A DNA stretch of 64,000 nucleotides from Liopterus haemorrhoidalis (lineage: Eukaryota > Arthropoda > Insecta > Coleoptera > Dytiscidae), in the NCBI GenBank assembly GCA_963971575.1, contig OZ020625.1:23896992-23960991 (forward strand), written 5' to 3'. The notes beneath the pieces were generated by a model. It ran no database searches and was not told where the DNA came from. It saw only the letters and a program-made list of their open reading frames with translations. This document shows, one piece after another, positions 54,556 to 64,000 of this stretch; the first letter of the stretch is position 1; every line of letters begins with the position of its first letter. Position numbers and translations under genes: made by a program.

Positions 54556-55865
54556 CAAGGTGTCTCAAAAGAAATTTTATATTTATTTAGCTTACTGCGT
54601 GAACGCAACGTATCCGAGGGGCGCGGGGGTTATGTCAATCGGTAGCCTGGCTCTTGGGAATTCAGTCGCTATGGAGCGTTTCTCGGGAGCAGACCGCGCG
54701 TTATGCGTGCGAGAGTTTTACAAAAACGGTGATTCGGCGACTGTAGCGCGTAGAAAATTCTGCAGTATTCGAGGTTTTCGCCACTTAAATGATGCGCCAA
54801 GCATTCCTCTCATTCGACATTGGGTTAAAAAGTTTGAAGAGACTGGTATAACGCTGGATAAATCAAAATCCGGGCGACCTAGGTCATCAAGAACGGTAGA
54901 AAACGTGGAGAATGTTAATCAGTCTGTTCGTGACGACCCGAACCTTTCAATTCGGAAGCGCGCAAGTGCTTTAAATGTGCATAGATCATCATTACATCGC
55001 ATTATGCACAAAGACCTAAAGCTGTACCCCTACAAAATTCAATTGGTGCAAGAATTAAAGCCCCAAGATGCCAGTCAGAGGCTTAATTTCGTAAATCAGG
55101 TGATTGAGCGATTTTCAACGTTTACCAACATTTTGTTTTCGGATGAAGCTCATTTTCATCTTAATGGCCACGTAAATAAGCAGAACTGCCGCTACTGGAG
55201 TGCAACGAATCCGAAACGCAAACATCAGAAACCCCTACATTCGCCTAAAGTGACCGTATGGGCTGCGATGTCGGCGCGAGGAATTATCGGCCCTTACTTT
55301 TTTGAAGACGACAGGGGGCGTGCAGTTACAGTGAATTCAGAGCGTTATGTGGAGATGTTAGACAACTTCTTGGTACCTGAACTGCAAAACTTTCCTGGCT
55401 ATAACCAAAGAACATGGTTCCAACAGGACGGAGCAACTTCACACACGTCCAATATGTCTCTGCCACGTGTTCGTGAAATTTTCTCTGGTAAATTGATCTC
55501 CCGGAGAGGTGACATAAATTGGCCTCCACGCAGTCCAGATTTAACCCCTATGGACTTTTTCCTATGGGGTTATCTTAAATCTAAAGTTTACGCCAATAAA
55601 CCGACTTCACTGGCGCATTTGAAAGAAAATATCCGTCACGAAATGGCAGCCATCCCTGAGTCCACCTGCCGAGACGTCATAAGTAATTTTACTGTTCGAT
55701 TAAATGAGTGCCGAGAACGCGAGGGTCTACATTTAGACGATATTATTTTTAAGAAATAAATCCCCAAAAAGTGTATTTTAATAATTAATAAACATTTTTT
55801 CTATATACGGCTTACTTTTTTTTTAATCGATCCACTAAATATAAAATTTCTTTTGAGACACCTTG
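54556..55865 (+). mobile_element. DD41D transposon, copy E (1310 bp, intact)
   Basis: Perfect-looking TIRs CAAGGTGTCTCAAAAGAAAT and inverse, TA flanks (54554-54555, 55866-55867). Confidence 0.94.
54632..55759 (+). CDS. DD41D transposase, copy E (intact)
   Basis: 375 codons from the first ATG, no break. Counting from that Met, the catalytic Asps are at about 171 (FSDEAHF), 266 (FQQDGATSH) and 308 (TPMD), with 41 residues between the last two. A GRPR linker lies at about 81-84 between two helix-turn-helix regions. The in-frame sequence upstream of the ATG lies in the TIR region and has no ATG. With copy A it is the best candidate for an active source copy. Confidence 0.92.
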   Translation: MSIGSLALGNSVAMERFSGADRALCVREFYKNGDSATVARRKFCSIRGFRHLNDAPSIPLIRHWVKKFEETGITLDKSKSGRPRSSRTVENVENVNQSVRDDPNLSIRKRASALNVHRSSLHRIMHKDLKLYPYKIQLVQELKPQDASQRLNFVNQVIERFSTFTNILFSDEAHFHLNGHVNKQNCRYWSATNPKRKHQKPLHSPKVTVWAAMSARGIIGPYFFEDDRGRAVTVNSERYVEMLDNFLVPELQNFPGYNQRTWFQQDGATSHTSNMSLPRVREIFSGKLISRRGDINWPPRSPDLTPMDFFLWGYLKSKVYANKPTSLAHLKENIRHEMAAIPESTCRDVISNFTVRLNECREREGLHLDDIIFKK

Positions 55866-55984
55866 TATGTACCAATTAGTCGCATTTACATGCATTTATA
55901 CGGAAATATACCGTCCGCTTAACGTACGTTCGATTAACGTACGGGAATCTGTGTACGCATTGTGTACGTTAAGCGGGCGCTGAC

Positions 55985-56118
55985 TGTAAGTAAGTAATAA
56001 TTTTCGAAAAACGTTAGTTGTGTTTATTTTTAAACCACAACGGTTCTTTTTTAAAAAATGACCCTCGTAATTGAATAATTTTATTTAAAATAATATGAAA
56101 TTTTATTTCTGATATTAC
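55985..56118 (+). repeat. Duplicate of the sequence left of DD41D copy E
   Basis: AAGTAAGTAATAATTTTCGA to TTTTATTTCTGATA repeats 54420-54553, including the right end of the mariner-type element (AAAAAATGACCCTCGTA), in direct orientation about 1.56 kb downstream. Confidence 0.85.
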
Positions 56119-57127
56119 TGTTCCCACAAAACTTTTTGTTCGAGCAAAATTGCATGGCTACATTAATAAACGTTCACAACGCGTTGTAGCACTTTTTCAT
56201 TGCCAGTACGCGTTGTGGTGCTTTATCAAGAGAACAACACGAGTTTCGCTTTGTAGCTGTTTTACATATACCAAAACGCGTTGTGGTCGATTTTCGCCCA
56301 GTGAGCGTTTTAGGTCTTTGAGATGGTAATAATGAGTAAGAAGTACATGTTTTTAAAAGCTTGAAATTGTTGTAGATTCTGGTCTCATTGGTATCCAAGT
56401 AGCTCTGTTGATAAATCAACAGAAACAATACGCGAACAACTATAGTATTAACTATTATTATAGGACACAAGTTTTACAAATAACATACTGCTTTATGGTA
56501 AAACAGCAATCTACAATTAAGTAATAATGTTACTATTATCTTATGTCAACCACTGTTAATATACATATGTACTATCATTGTCAGCTCTCAAGTGCAAGAA
56601 ATATTTCAAACTTTAAATATTGTTTAATTTCTACAAGGCATCAACAGATAACATTGAAAAACAGTAAGTCTTATAAACAATATCTTCCAAACTGTGTAAA
56701 ACAAATACAGAAATAAACGATGGAAACCAGTGAAAAGTGTAATATTTATTTTGATAATATTGTGATATTACTTTCAAGTATTTTCAAGTAGGTATGATTT
56801 GAAAGTGAAATATTTTTATTTTTTTATGCTCCGAACTACAGATAGCTCAAGACTAAATAAGCGAAAGTGTTTAAATCAAAATGGAATGCACTTTGAGAAC
56901 TTGTAAATAATAATACTTTACTTTCAAGTTATTAATGCTCTATCCAAAATTATCCAACACGACATAGGTTTCCATTTAAAAAATAAAAATTGACCTTGAT
57001 ATCCTGTAATTCCGGTTTGTTCCGAAAAAAATCAGTAATACCGTTCGATTCTTTTAAACTCTGTAGTAAACTTTGGTCATCAAAATTGTTTTCCCAGCTT
57101 ACTCACACGTCCCGTTTTCGAGAAAAA
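56119..57127. other. No gene; short repeated motif and partial repeat
   Basis: ACGCGTTGT(G/A)G is repeated four times between 56175 and 56290 (near 56180, 56207, 56276). 56780-56940 is similar to 47600-47720 (GTAGGTATGA..TGAAAGTG and CTACAGATAGCTCAAGA). No coding signal. Confidence 0.5.
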
Positions 57128-57308
57128 TTTTGAAAAATTTTTTCTAAGTATTTATTTTGTCATACTTATATGTAACGTTTCCATGGTTAAGATAAATAAT
57201 ATCTCTGTTAGAAAATATTAACCAAGTTATTTCTACTCTGCTGCTAGAATGAATTTTATACAAGTACTTTGTGATAGCGGTCGGTCCTGTGGTGGCCACA
57301 GCTGATTT
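57128..57308 (+). repeat. GTCY repeat family 2, 3' fragment
   Basis: From AAATTTTGAAAAATTTTTTC to GTGGTGGCCACAGCTGAT; 3' end only. Confidence 0.75.
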
Positions 57309-57676
57309 TTGTTTCTAATTATTACATATAGTCTTTAAAATCTGTAAAATCTAAAAACTGTCCCAAAACTGCCTCCTCTCCCAGTGGCAACACGTCCATA
57401 TCTGTTTTTACTTGCCCGACCTTAATATATAAGGGGCAAGTATTGTAATCGCGAAAATTTTCGATGTCGAGATTTTGACGGATGACCACGTTTCATGGTC
57501 CAGGGAATCCAAAAAACCTATTTTCGAAGTGCCGTCCGTATGTGTGTGTGTGTGTGTGTGTGTCTGTCTGTCTGTCTGTGTATACACGATAACTCAAAAA
57601 CGGTTTAACTTAAAGAGTTCGTTCTGGTACTAAAAAATTCTCCTATTAAATGGGAAGAACCCTATTGTTTTTTATG

Positions 57677-57925
57677 AAAATCGGTTGACTAGAAATGGGA
57701 GTTTACTCGTATCGATTTTAATATTTTTGCGAATATTTAGCAACAGAAAAATATTTCGAAAAAATTTATTGAATAAAAGTTACTATAAATGCAATAACTA
57801 ATAACTTTTATTTGAGACGTTTTTTGATAAAACGAAAAATTTCGAAACAATTTTGTAAAATTATTTAAAATTTTTCCAAGTCTCAATTTTTTCATACTTA
57901 TATGTAACGTTTCCATGGTCATGAT
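57677..57925 (+). repeat. GTCY repeat family 2, middle fragment
   Basis: From TGAAAATCGGTTGACTAGAA to CCATGGTCATGATAA; no array and neither terminus. Confidence 0.7.
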
Positions 57926-58026
57926 AATTAATTCGTAACTAGTAAAGCAAGCCTTGGACAAAAATTTGTATAGAACATAATTTGATGTATTTTTGAAGAT
58001 TTATCTAAATATTTAATTCTTTTTTT

Positions 58027-58073
58027 AGGGTTTTGTAGGTATGACCAAAAAACCCTTATACCGTCATTTTGTC

Positions 58074-58123
<50 letters not shown>

Positions 58124-59624
58124 TCGGTAAAAATTGTAGCCGAACGGCTAAACCTAGACAGTTGAAATTTGGCAGGCTTATACAACTCGTTGACCCGCAC
58201 ATAGGAAAAATACCAAAACATCTAAAAACATATCCCCCTAAAAATATAAACAAATATGTGCTCATCGAAAAAAAAATATTTTTTTTTAATTCTGAGTAGG
58301 GTATCAAATGAAAGCCCTTGGTACGTGAATTAACGAACAAATTTTTATTTTTCCAAAATAAATTATTTTGAAGCGATTTGTGCCAATATTGTGCAAAAAA
58401 AATTTTGTCCCACACCCTGTAGCCCAGATGGTTTAAACTAAAAATCTGAAAAAATTCTAAGTAATGTACATTGGTGTGAACCGGAATAGTTCAACAGGAA
58501 TTTTTGATCAGATTATGTTTTTGAAAAAAAAAGCATTTTTTGTGTTTTTTTGCTAATAATGTTGACAACTTATAGTTATATAATACGCTAAACAGTAACG
58601 TGTTTCTTGGTGCTGTGGCTAAGATACTTGCGTTCTGTCCAAGAATTCGTAATCGGACTCATGTTCGAGTCCTACGGAGACAACATTATTTTTTATTTAT
58701 TTTTTGCATTTTTATATTGTTTAAATTATTTTTTCAAAATTTTAATTATATTTTGGCAATTGTTGCATTTAATTTTTAATAGCGTAAATTTATACAATGT
58801 TCCATTACTCGACGAAAGTAACCGCGGTTGAAGTTTCCCGTTCCGAAAGTGTACGACATTAACCTTTTCAGGAAAATTGTTAGGTTTCGGAACGCGGTTA
58901 CTGAAAATTTTGGTTACTTTTTTGTAACCAAACTAACCGTAGAAATATCGCGGTTAGTGTGGTTATTTCCTCCCACTACAAACTTCAGATCTAATGTAAA
59001 CTACAAAAGGCGGGAATTTCAAAACAATTACAATAAGGCGAGAGTTAAGTGGAGGGAATTAATCGTTTCTTTGTAGTGCAAGTAGTAAATTATAATATTA
59101 TTTTACTATAGTCTATAATTAAAAAGGTAAGAATGAGTGTAAGTAACTGATTTTTAGTAAGATTGACCGATGTCGTGAAAAATAATATCGGGAAAAATCA
59201 TATATGTTCTTATATAATGTGCCATTGTAAACAAGTACTAATAAAACAAATATTTTTATTAATAAGTTTGTAGGAGAATATCTATAACCTATAACGTACA
59301 TAAAATGACAGTTCAGTTGTCTGTTTTATCATCTGTGAGGTGTGACTACCGTTCCGTAACTAAAACTCGTTTTCAGGTAACCACTGGGTAACCACAAATT
59401 ACCACGACTTTACCGTAACCGCGACCTCGGTAGTTGGGTGTGCAGTTACGGAACATTGTATTAATAACCAGTGGAAATTGTTGAAATTATAATTTAATTA
59501 TATATTTGAATGTACACGAAATCAAAGGGGAGGAGCTATGACTAAAAACACACCCCAAATAATCATCATTCACTTACTAAATACCTGCAAAACCCTGAAA
59601 TGTGTGAAAATTCACACTTCACAT
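58027..59624 (+). mobile_element. Family 1 repeat, copy f, with nested Harbinger-type MITE
   Basis: 5' terminus AGGGTTTTGTAGGTATGACC (58027), array 58075-58122, cassette at 58603-58680 (CTTGGTGCTGTGGCTAAGAT and TGTTCGAGTCCTACGG), 3' end ATACCTGCAAAACCCTGAAA (59581-59600). Nested element 58793-59460. Confidence 0.83.
58793..59460. mobile_element. PIF/Harbinger-type MITE, 668 bp, TSD TTA
   Basis: Ends TACAATGTTCC / GGAACATTGTA, then GTAACCGCGG-like words mirrored at the right. TTA at 58790-58792 and 59461-59463; other family-1 copies show the single site AAATTTAATAACC. The 82-codon internal frame has no recognised domain. Confidence 0.85.
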
Positions 59625-59966
59625 CAATTTTTTTAATTTACATTTTTTTTTAAATATTTTTTTTTTTATGGGAGGGCAAGTCTAGTGGAGGTTTCCCTTC
59701 GCCACTGGTTTAAAATTGTGCTCTAAAATATTTTGTGATCTGCACTTATTTTATTATGTCGTAGTTCAATATTTAAGGCGTATTTTATTTTAATGCGGGA
59801 ATTTTCTCTATAAGAATTAAATCAGTTAGCAAATAATTTACTGTAAATGTCTTTGTCGAAGTTCACGCTATAAATTTAAAATACAAAAGTAGACTGAAGA
59901 AAGATGCTTTTACCAAGTATGTGCGTGCTAATTTTTTCACTAATCGAGCGTTCGACATGTGGAATA

Positions 59967-61355
59967 ATACACATTCCTCAATCGCATCCAATATCAAGGT
60001 CTCAGACTTTGCCTGGGGGCCATGAGATCCACTCCTACGAACGCTTTGTTGGCCGAAGCCTCAGAACCACTCCTCACAATCAGGTCCCAGTACCTATCTT
60101 CCCGTTTTATCCTACAACAGCTCTCCATACACAACAATCCATTTATCCGTTCACTTAATGAACTAAAAGTAAACTTTGACTCCCTAAGATATTGCCGCAA
60201 TAAACCCAAACCCTTGCTTTGCACCCAGTATAATAACCTTCAGCCTGAAATCCGCCACATAAACAAACTTCGCACCCTCCCCTGCTACCTCACCCCTTAC
60301 CACACTCAAATCATTCCCCTCCCTATTTCCACAAATATAGGCCTTGACAAAGGTAAAAGCAACCTCCAAACACACTTCCTATCTATTATGCAGAAATCCT
60401 ACCCTCAGTATACTCTTATTTATACAGACGCATCCAAATCTTCCCAATCCACCGGCTACGGCATTCATGTCCCTTCCCATAACATTAACATATCCCGAAA
60501 GCTCCCTCCTATAATGCACATCATGTCCGCTGAGCAGTATGCTATTATGCATGCTCTTTCCCTCATTCCAACCCTGAACCGTTCACATATATTAATCCTC
60601 ACTGACTCACTAAGTTCCCTTCAAACAATCCAGACCACAGGCATCCTCCCTAAGTCTGACCGTGTAACCCTCCGAATAAAACAACTCCTTCACTCTTTCC
60701 TGTCCTCCTGTACTACAGTTCGTCTGGGTTGGATCCCCGGTCATAGCGGTATCCCCGGAAACGACACTGCCGACGCCCTGGCAAACGACGGCGCGAATCT
60801 CTTAACACCACCTACAAACTGTACCGTCAACTTCAGGCAGTTACTCCCCGCTGTTCAGAGGGAACTAAGAATATGTTGGCAACAAGAGTACGTCTCCTCA
60901 GCGGAAGAAAAAGGGCGCTTTTACTTTTCGCTCCAACCTGTGGTACCATATCACCCTTGGTTCCACAACCTTCCCCTCCCCAAAAAACAAATTTCTACTT
61001 TTTGTCGTCTCCGCTTCAATCACAACCACACTCCGTTCCATCTCCACCGTATCAACATAATCCCCTCTAACTTATGCTCCTGCGGGTTACCCGCTGATAT
61101 CTCCCACATTCTATTCTCCTGCCCCAACCACACAGATAAAAGTAACACCCTATACCAACTACTAAGCAAACACCTTCCTGCCCCTCTCTCTGTGCCTAGT
61201 ATACTGTCTAACCCGTCCATCGAAATATGCTCTTTAATTTCTGAATTCCTAACCTCCATTAGACTAAACCTCTAACATCCTCACACCATCCTCGTATTGC
61301 TAAGCGCTGGCGGACTGGCTTTAAGCCGAGGCCAACAAATTGAAAAGAAGAAGAA
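59967..61355 (+). mobile_element. 5'-truncated LINE with 13-bp TSD
   Basis: Flanked by GACATGTGGAATA (59954-59966 and 61356-61368), diagnostic of target-primed insertion. The 3' end carries a GAAAAGAAGAAGAAG tail. 1389 bp, containing only the end of the second ORF. Confidence 0.92.
60022..61275 (+). CDS. LINE ORF2 C-terminus: RNase H and Cys/His motif (417 codons open)
   Basis: The carboxyl part of a non-LTR retrotransposon polyprotein. RNase H acidic residues: Asp about 136 in YTDASKSS, Glu about 171 in SAEQYAIMH, Asp about 195 in LTDSLSSLQ, and GWIPGHSGIPGNDTAD with Asp about 251. The C-terminal region has CSCGLPADISHILFSCPNH, a Cys/His finger typical of these proteins. The reverse transcriptase and endonuclease are lost by 5' truncation, so it cannot move alone. 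Codon use is C-rich and pyrimidine-rich on the coding strand, unlike the AT-rich surroundings. The first Met is internal, not a native start. R1/I/Jockey-like group. Confidence 0.85.
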   Translation: MRSTPTNALLAEASEPLLTIRSQYLSSRFILQQLSIHNNPFIRSLNELKVNFDSLRYCRNKPKPLLCTQYNNLQPEIRHINKLRTLPCYLTPYHTQIIPLPISTNIGLDKGKSNLQTHFLSIMQKSYPQYTLIYTDASKSSQSTGYGIHVPSHNINISRKLPPIMHIMSAEQYAIMHALSLIPTLNRSHILILTDSLSSLQTIQTTGILPKSDRVTLRIKQLLHSFLSSCTTVRLGWIPGHSGIPGNDTADALANDGANLLTPPTNCTVNFRQLLPAVQRELRICWQQEYVSSAEEKGRFYFSLQPVVPYHPWFHNLPLPKKQISTFCRLRFNHNHTPFHLHRINIIPSNLCSCGLPADISHILFSCPNHTDKSNTLYQLLSKHLPAPLSVPSILSNPSIEICSLISEFLTSIRLNL

Positions 61356-61917
61356 GACATGTGGAATACATAGCTGAACTATGTCATCGATGCTACCTCT
61401 ATCAACAATTTTAAAAATAAACTGGACATTTACCTGTGTTTACAAACGATTTTTAGTGTTGTGCAACTTTTGTAAACCAATAATGTATTTTATGTTTTTT
61501 TTTTGTAATTGTTATTTTCTCTGTGCCATTATGGAACACACAAGCTCTGCTTTGGTTCCATTGTAATTAATAATAATAATAATAATAATAATTTCCTGTA
61601 AATCTTTGCGCCCCACTTTGCATTAAGCCACATAGAATAGCGATACTTAACGAGAATTAACCGGAATAGTCGATTAAGCAAGTCTGTGCACGCTAGAAAC
61701 AAAATCATTATGACTTTGTCGCAGTTCATGCTATAAATTAAAAGTAGTGATTTTCGTGAGGATTTTTTTGCTGTAAAATCGTTGTAGAAGTTGAAACTGA
61801 ATTTTCTAAAATTTGCCTTTCAATATTTAGCTGTATAAAACTCAGTATTTTTATGTGTGTTGAGAGTATTGGATTTTTATTTATTTTTTTATTATTCTAG
61901 ATTTTCATTCTTGGTAT

Positions 61918-62198
61918 AGACAGTTCACTTTTGTAAGAACAAACTAAGAGGGAATTTTGTTTTCAATAGTTTGCACCTTTGAAGCTGTATGTCATGTTGG
62001 TATTAAAAATGTCGATCCATTTGACATATGTCATAATCAAAAATTATATCTTAATTATAATGATCATAACCTTATCAACCTAAAGTCGGTTTTACAGCGT
62101 AAGGAATATTTTTAATTGACATTTAAAGTCAGTAATACACTATAAAAGTAACGAAAATAACCAAATCTCCTTTGTTCTTACAAAAGTGAACAGCTTAT
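61918..62198. mobile_element. Short TIR element, uninterrupted copy (~280 bp)
   Basis: Ends ACAGTTCACTTTTGTAAGAA and TTCTTACAAAAGTGAACAGC, A/T-rich flanks. Whole-length match to 529-800 plus 1467-1489. Confidence 0.82.
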
Positions 62199-62694
62199 AG
62201 TGTGTATATACACACACACACAACTTTTATGATAACCACAGAACACAATATATTAAGAACGGACACTGGCAGCAAAAAAAATTAGTACGTTCCCTCTAGG
62301 AATATACCAATGAACTAAACAACAACAACCGCCAAATTTAAATTTTACTATCTGATTTACGTTCATAATTACCATTATTATTGTATTAAATATATTATAT
62401 TATTTATATTATCAAAAGTTTTACAATTAAAAAAGAAATACTTATATATTTAATAATCCATATACATTAATATAACATATAAATAAGGAATTTAAATAAA
62501 TAAATCTAAATAAAAGGTGTAAGCTATTTATTTTTGAAACACAAAATTATACACATTATTAAATATTATTTTAAACACATTATAATTACTTATTACAAAC
62601 ACTGTATTAATAAAATTGGAGGCTATACCTGTTTTTTTATTTTTTCGGTCTCATATTTGGTTTCTACACATTTCAAATCATTATGGGTGCATTC
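62199..62694. other. AT-rich, no gene seen
   Basis: Contains a short TATA/CACA dinucleotide run (62201-62221). No conserved frame or terminal repeats. Confidence 0.5.
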
Positions 62695-63319
62695 GAGTTG
62701 TACAGAGTAGAGCGAGCGCTGAGCGAACAGTTGATGGTGACGTCATGAATAGAGAACTAACGGAGCGAGCGTTCTTGTGACGTAATGTTTATAAAATCTA
62801 ACCCTACAATTTTAGGCGGCGTTTTTACTGTCAGATTAGTTCACGTCAGTCATGAATCAAAATTATGTACCTCGGTTTTTCGTTGATTTCTTTTTCAATG
62901 ATGAAGAAATAAAATTAATTAAAAATTAAATAATAATTAATGAATTAATTTAATGATTTTTTTCCATTTTAATTTTATGCACGGTGTATTTTAATAATTT
63001 TTTTGCTGTTTACATAACATCACAAATACATAAAATGGCCGTACTCTGTAGCCATACACAAATAACAATATTATTTGTCTATTGTTATTTGTCTAAGGCT
63101 ATTATTTTTATTTTATTTATAATTTAATTTTAAACTTTCATTTCTTTCCCGCCATACTCCATATGCTCGGTCTTAAAACCCCGAACACATAGAGCGCACT
63201 CTAAATGCTCGCTCGATCGCAAAACGAATGCAATTGAGTGTACTCCGAGCGTCAAATCGAACACGTTTGAGTGTACAGAGCGTGCTCGGAACGCTCGGAG
63301 CGTCAAATCGAATGTACCC
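62695..63319. mobile_element. TIR element, 625 bp, with GAGCG-rich ends
   Basis: Ends GGGTGCATTCGAGTTG and CAAATCGAATGTACCC, flanked by TAT (62692-62694, 63320-63322). Both ends contain clusters of GAGCGAGCG/CGCTCG words. No ORF. Confidence 0.75.
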
Positions 63320-63322
63320 TAT

Positions 63323-64000
63323 AAGACAATATCCGCAAAAAATCAATTTTTGTCCGTCTTCCGTGTACAATGTATGTATCAAATACAGTATAAGATGACC
63401 AAAATTGGAAATAAAACTCTATTATTTGAACCACGTATTTGAAAATTAACAAGCTTAAATGCGTATTACTTCAACACCAACTGTCATGTGTTTGACAGCT
63501 AATGGCGGCTGATCGACAGCTAGAACACGAAGTGTCTGATCGTTTGAAATCGGGTGTATTCGTAATTTATTTTGCATTATGTCACCATCTACCAATATAC
63601 CAGAAAACTAAAACTCGAGCCAAGGTCATTACATACCAGTGGCACCCGGGTGATGATAACGTCATAAATATTAAATAAATAATAAATAATAGGTTCCCAA
63701 CGCCTAGATACGCGTATTGGGACAGAGAAGGTAACTTCTCCGTTTCTATGGTAACATCTTATGGAAAATTTTATTGAAATATTGAAAATAATAGTTAAGT
63801 TTATGGGAGTCGGACAGGTGTAGAAATAAATAAAAAAGTTTATTTAACTAAGCTTACGTTTCGATTTTAATCAAATCTTCCTCAGAGCTAAAAAGATTTA
63901 GAATCAGTTAGAAATTACATAATTAATATTGTTATATGAATACATTATCAAATTACAGCTGAATGGTGTCGGTACTAAGTTTACATGAATAATTAATAGT
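63323..64000. other. No gene seen; one repeat-like motif
   Basis: 63850-63895 (TTACGTTTCGATTTTAATCA then TCTTCCTCAGAGC) resembles 48070-48110 inside the hAT element (AGACGTTTCGAC then TCATCTTCAGT). Otherwise featureless and cut by the window edge. Confidence 0.4.

Larger units (their letters stand above)
57407..59712 (+). repeat. Repeat family 3, copy 2, split by two elements
   Basis: Pieces at 57407-57664, 57928-58024 and about 59640-59712 match copy 1 (28847-29341) in order. It is separated by a GTCY-2 fragment (57677-57925) and a full family-1 element (58027-59624). A (GT)n run lies at 57541-57562. Confidence 0.72.
59905..61592 (+). pseudogene. Older LINE C-terminus interrupted by a younger LINE
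   Basis: Outer sequence reads VRANFFTNRAFDMWN before and, after the insertion, an IAELCHRCYLYQQFKNKLDI-like continuation, the usual end of non-LTR RT proteins, and finishes in a (TAA)n run at 61566-61592. Split by 59967-61355. Confidence 0.78.

Overview
The window is a piece of an AT-rich, intron-rich, transposon-saturated animal genome, almost certainly an insect. Evidence: a split gene with GT-AG introns; terminal-inverted-repeat (TIR) DNA transposons of the DD41D, mariner, hAT, piggyBac and PIF/Harbinger types; non-LTR retrotransposons with (TAA)n-like tails; and interspersed elements carrying GTCT/GTCC tetranucleotide arrays, as described in several insect orders. The repeat load would suit a large beetle genome, but the order cannot be fixed from this sequence. 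There is no bacterial, phage or CRISPR content.

Only one host gene is recognisable. It is the plus-strand orthologue of the OTU-family deubiquitinase TRABID/ZRANB1 (Drosophila trbd). Ten coding exons run from the ATG at 20309 to 53152. They encode three NZF zinc fingers, an ankyrin-like ubiquitin-binding region and an OTU catalytic domain with Cys about 422 and His about 562. All splice phases join without a stop over about 656 codons. A short C-terminal end is either spliced further downstream or read through to a stop at 53176-53178. About 31 kb of this 33-kb span is intron, made largely of transposons.

Layout: 1-10.1 kb is a nest of non-autonomous DNA elements (hAT, TA-flanked, foldback), a tRNA-type SINE, a pair of 1.72-kb elements in opposite orientation and two palindromes. 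10.1-20.3 kb upstream of the gene is AT-rich with a PIF/Harbinger-type MITE, a piggyBac derivative, GTCY repeats and the first intact DD41D transposon. Intron 2 (8.7 kb) holds a LINE broken by two datable insertions, a deletion derivative of a second DD41D family and a DD41D copy. Introns 3-6 hold two more DD41D copies, a dead mariner interrupted by a hAT MITE, and paralogous repeat segments shared by introns 5 and 6. Introns 8-9 hold two hAT-type elements and LINE remains. 53.2-64 kb holds an RTE-like LINE inside a mariner-type MITE, a second intact DD41D copy, and a LINE with a 417-codon RNase H ORF inserted into an older LINE with a 13-bp target-site duplication.

I found no convincing new protein system. 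The most unusual item is a roughly 1.3-1.6-kb repeat family with mirror-image ends ('AGGGTTTTGTAGGTAT'), a GTCT array and a central tRNA-like cassette that differs between copies. The window also preserves many exact target-site duplications and some empty-site comparisons, so a relative insertion chronology can be read.
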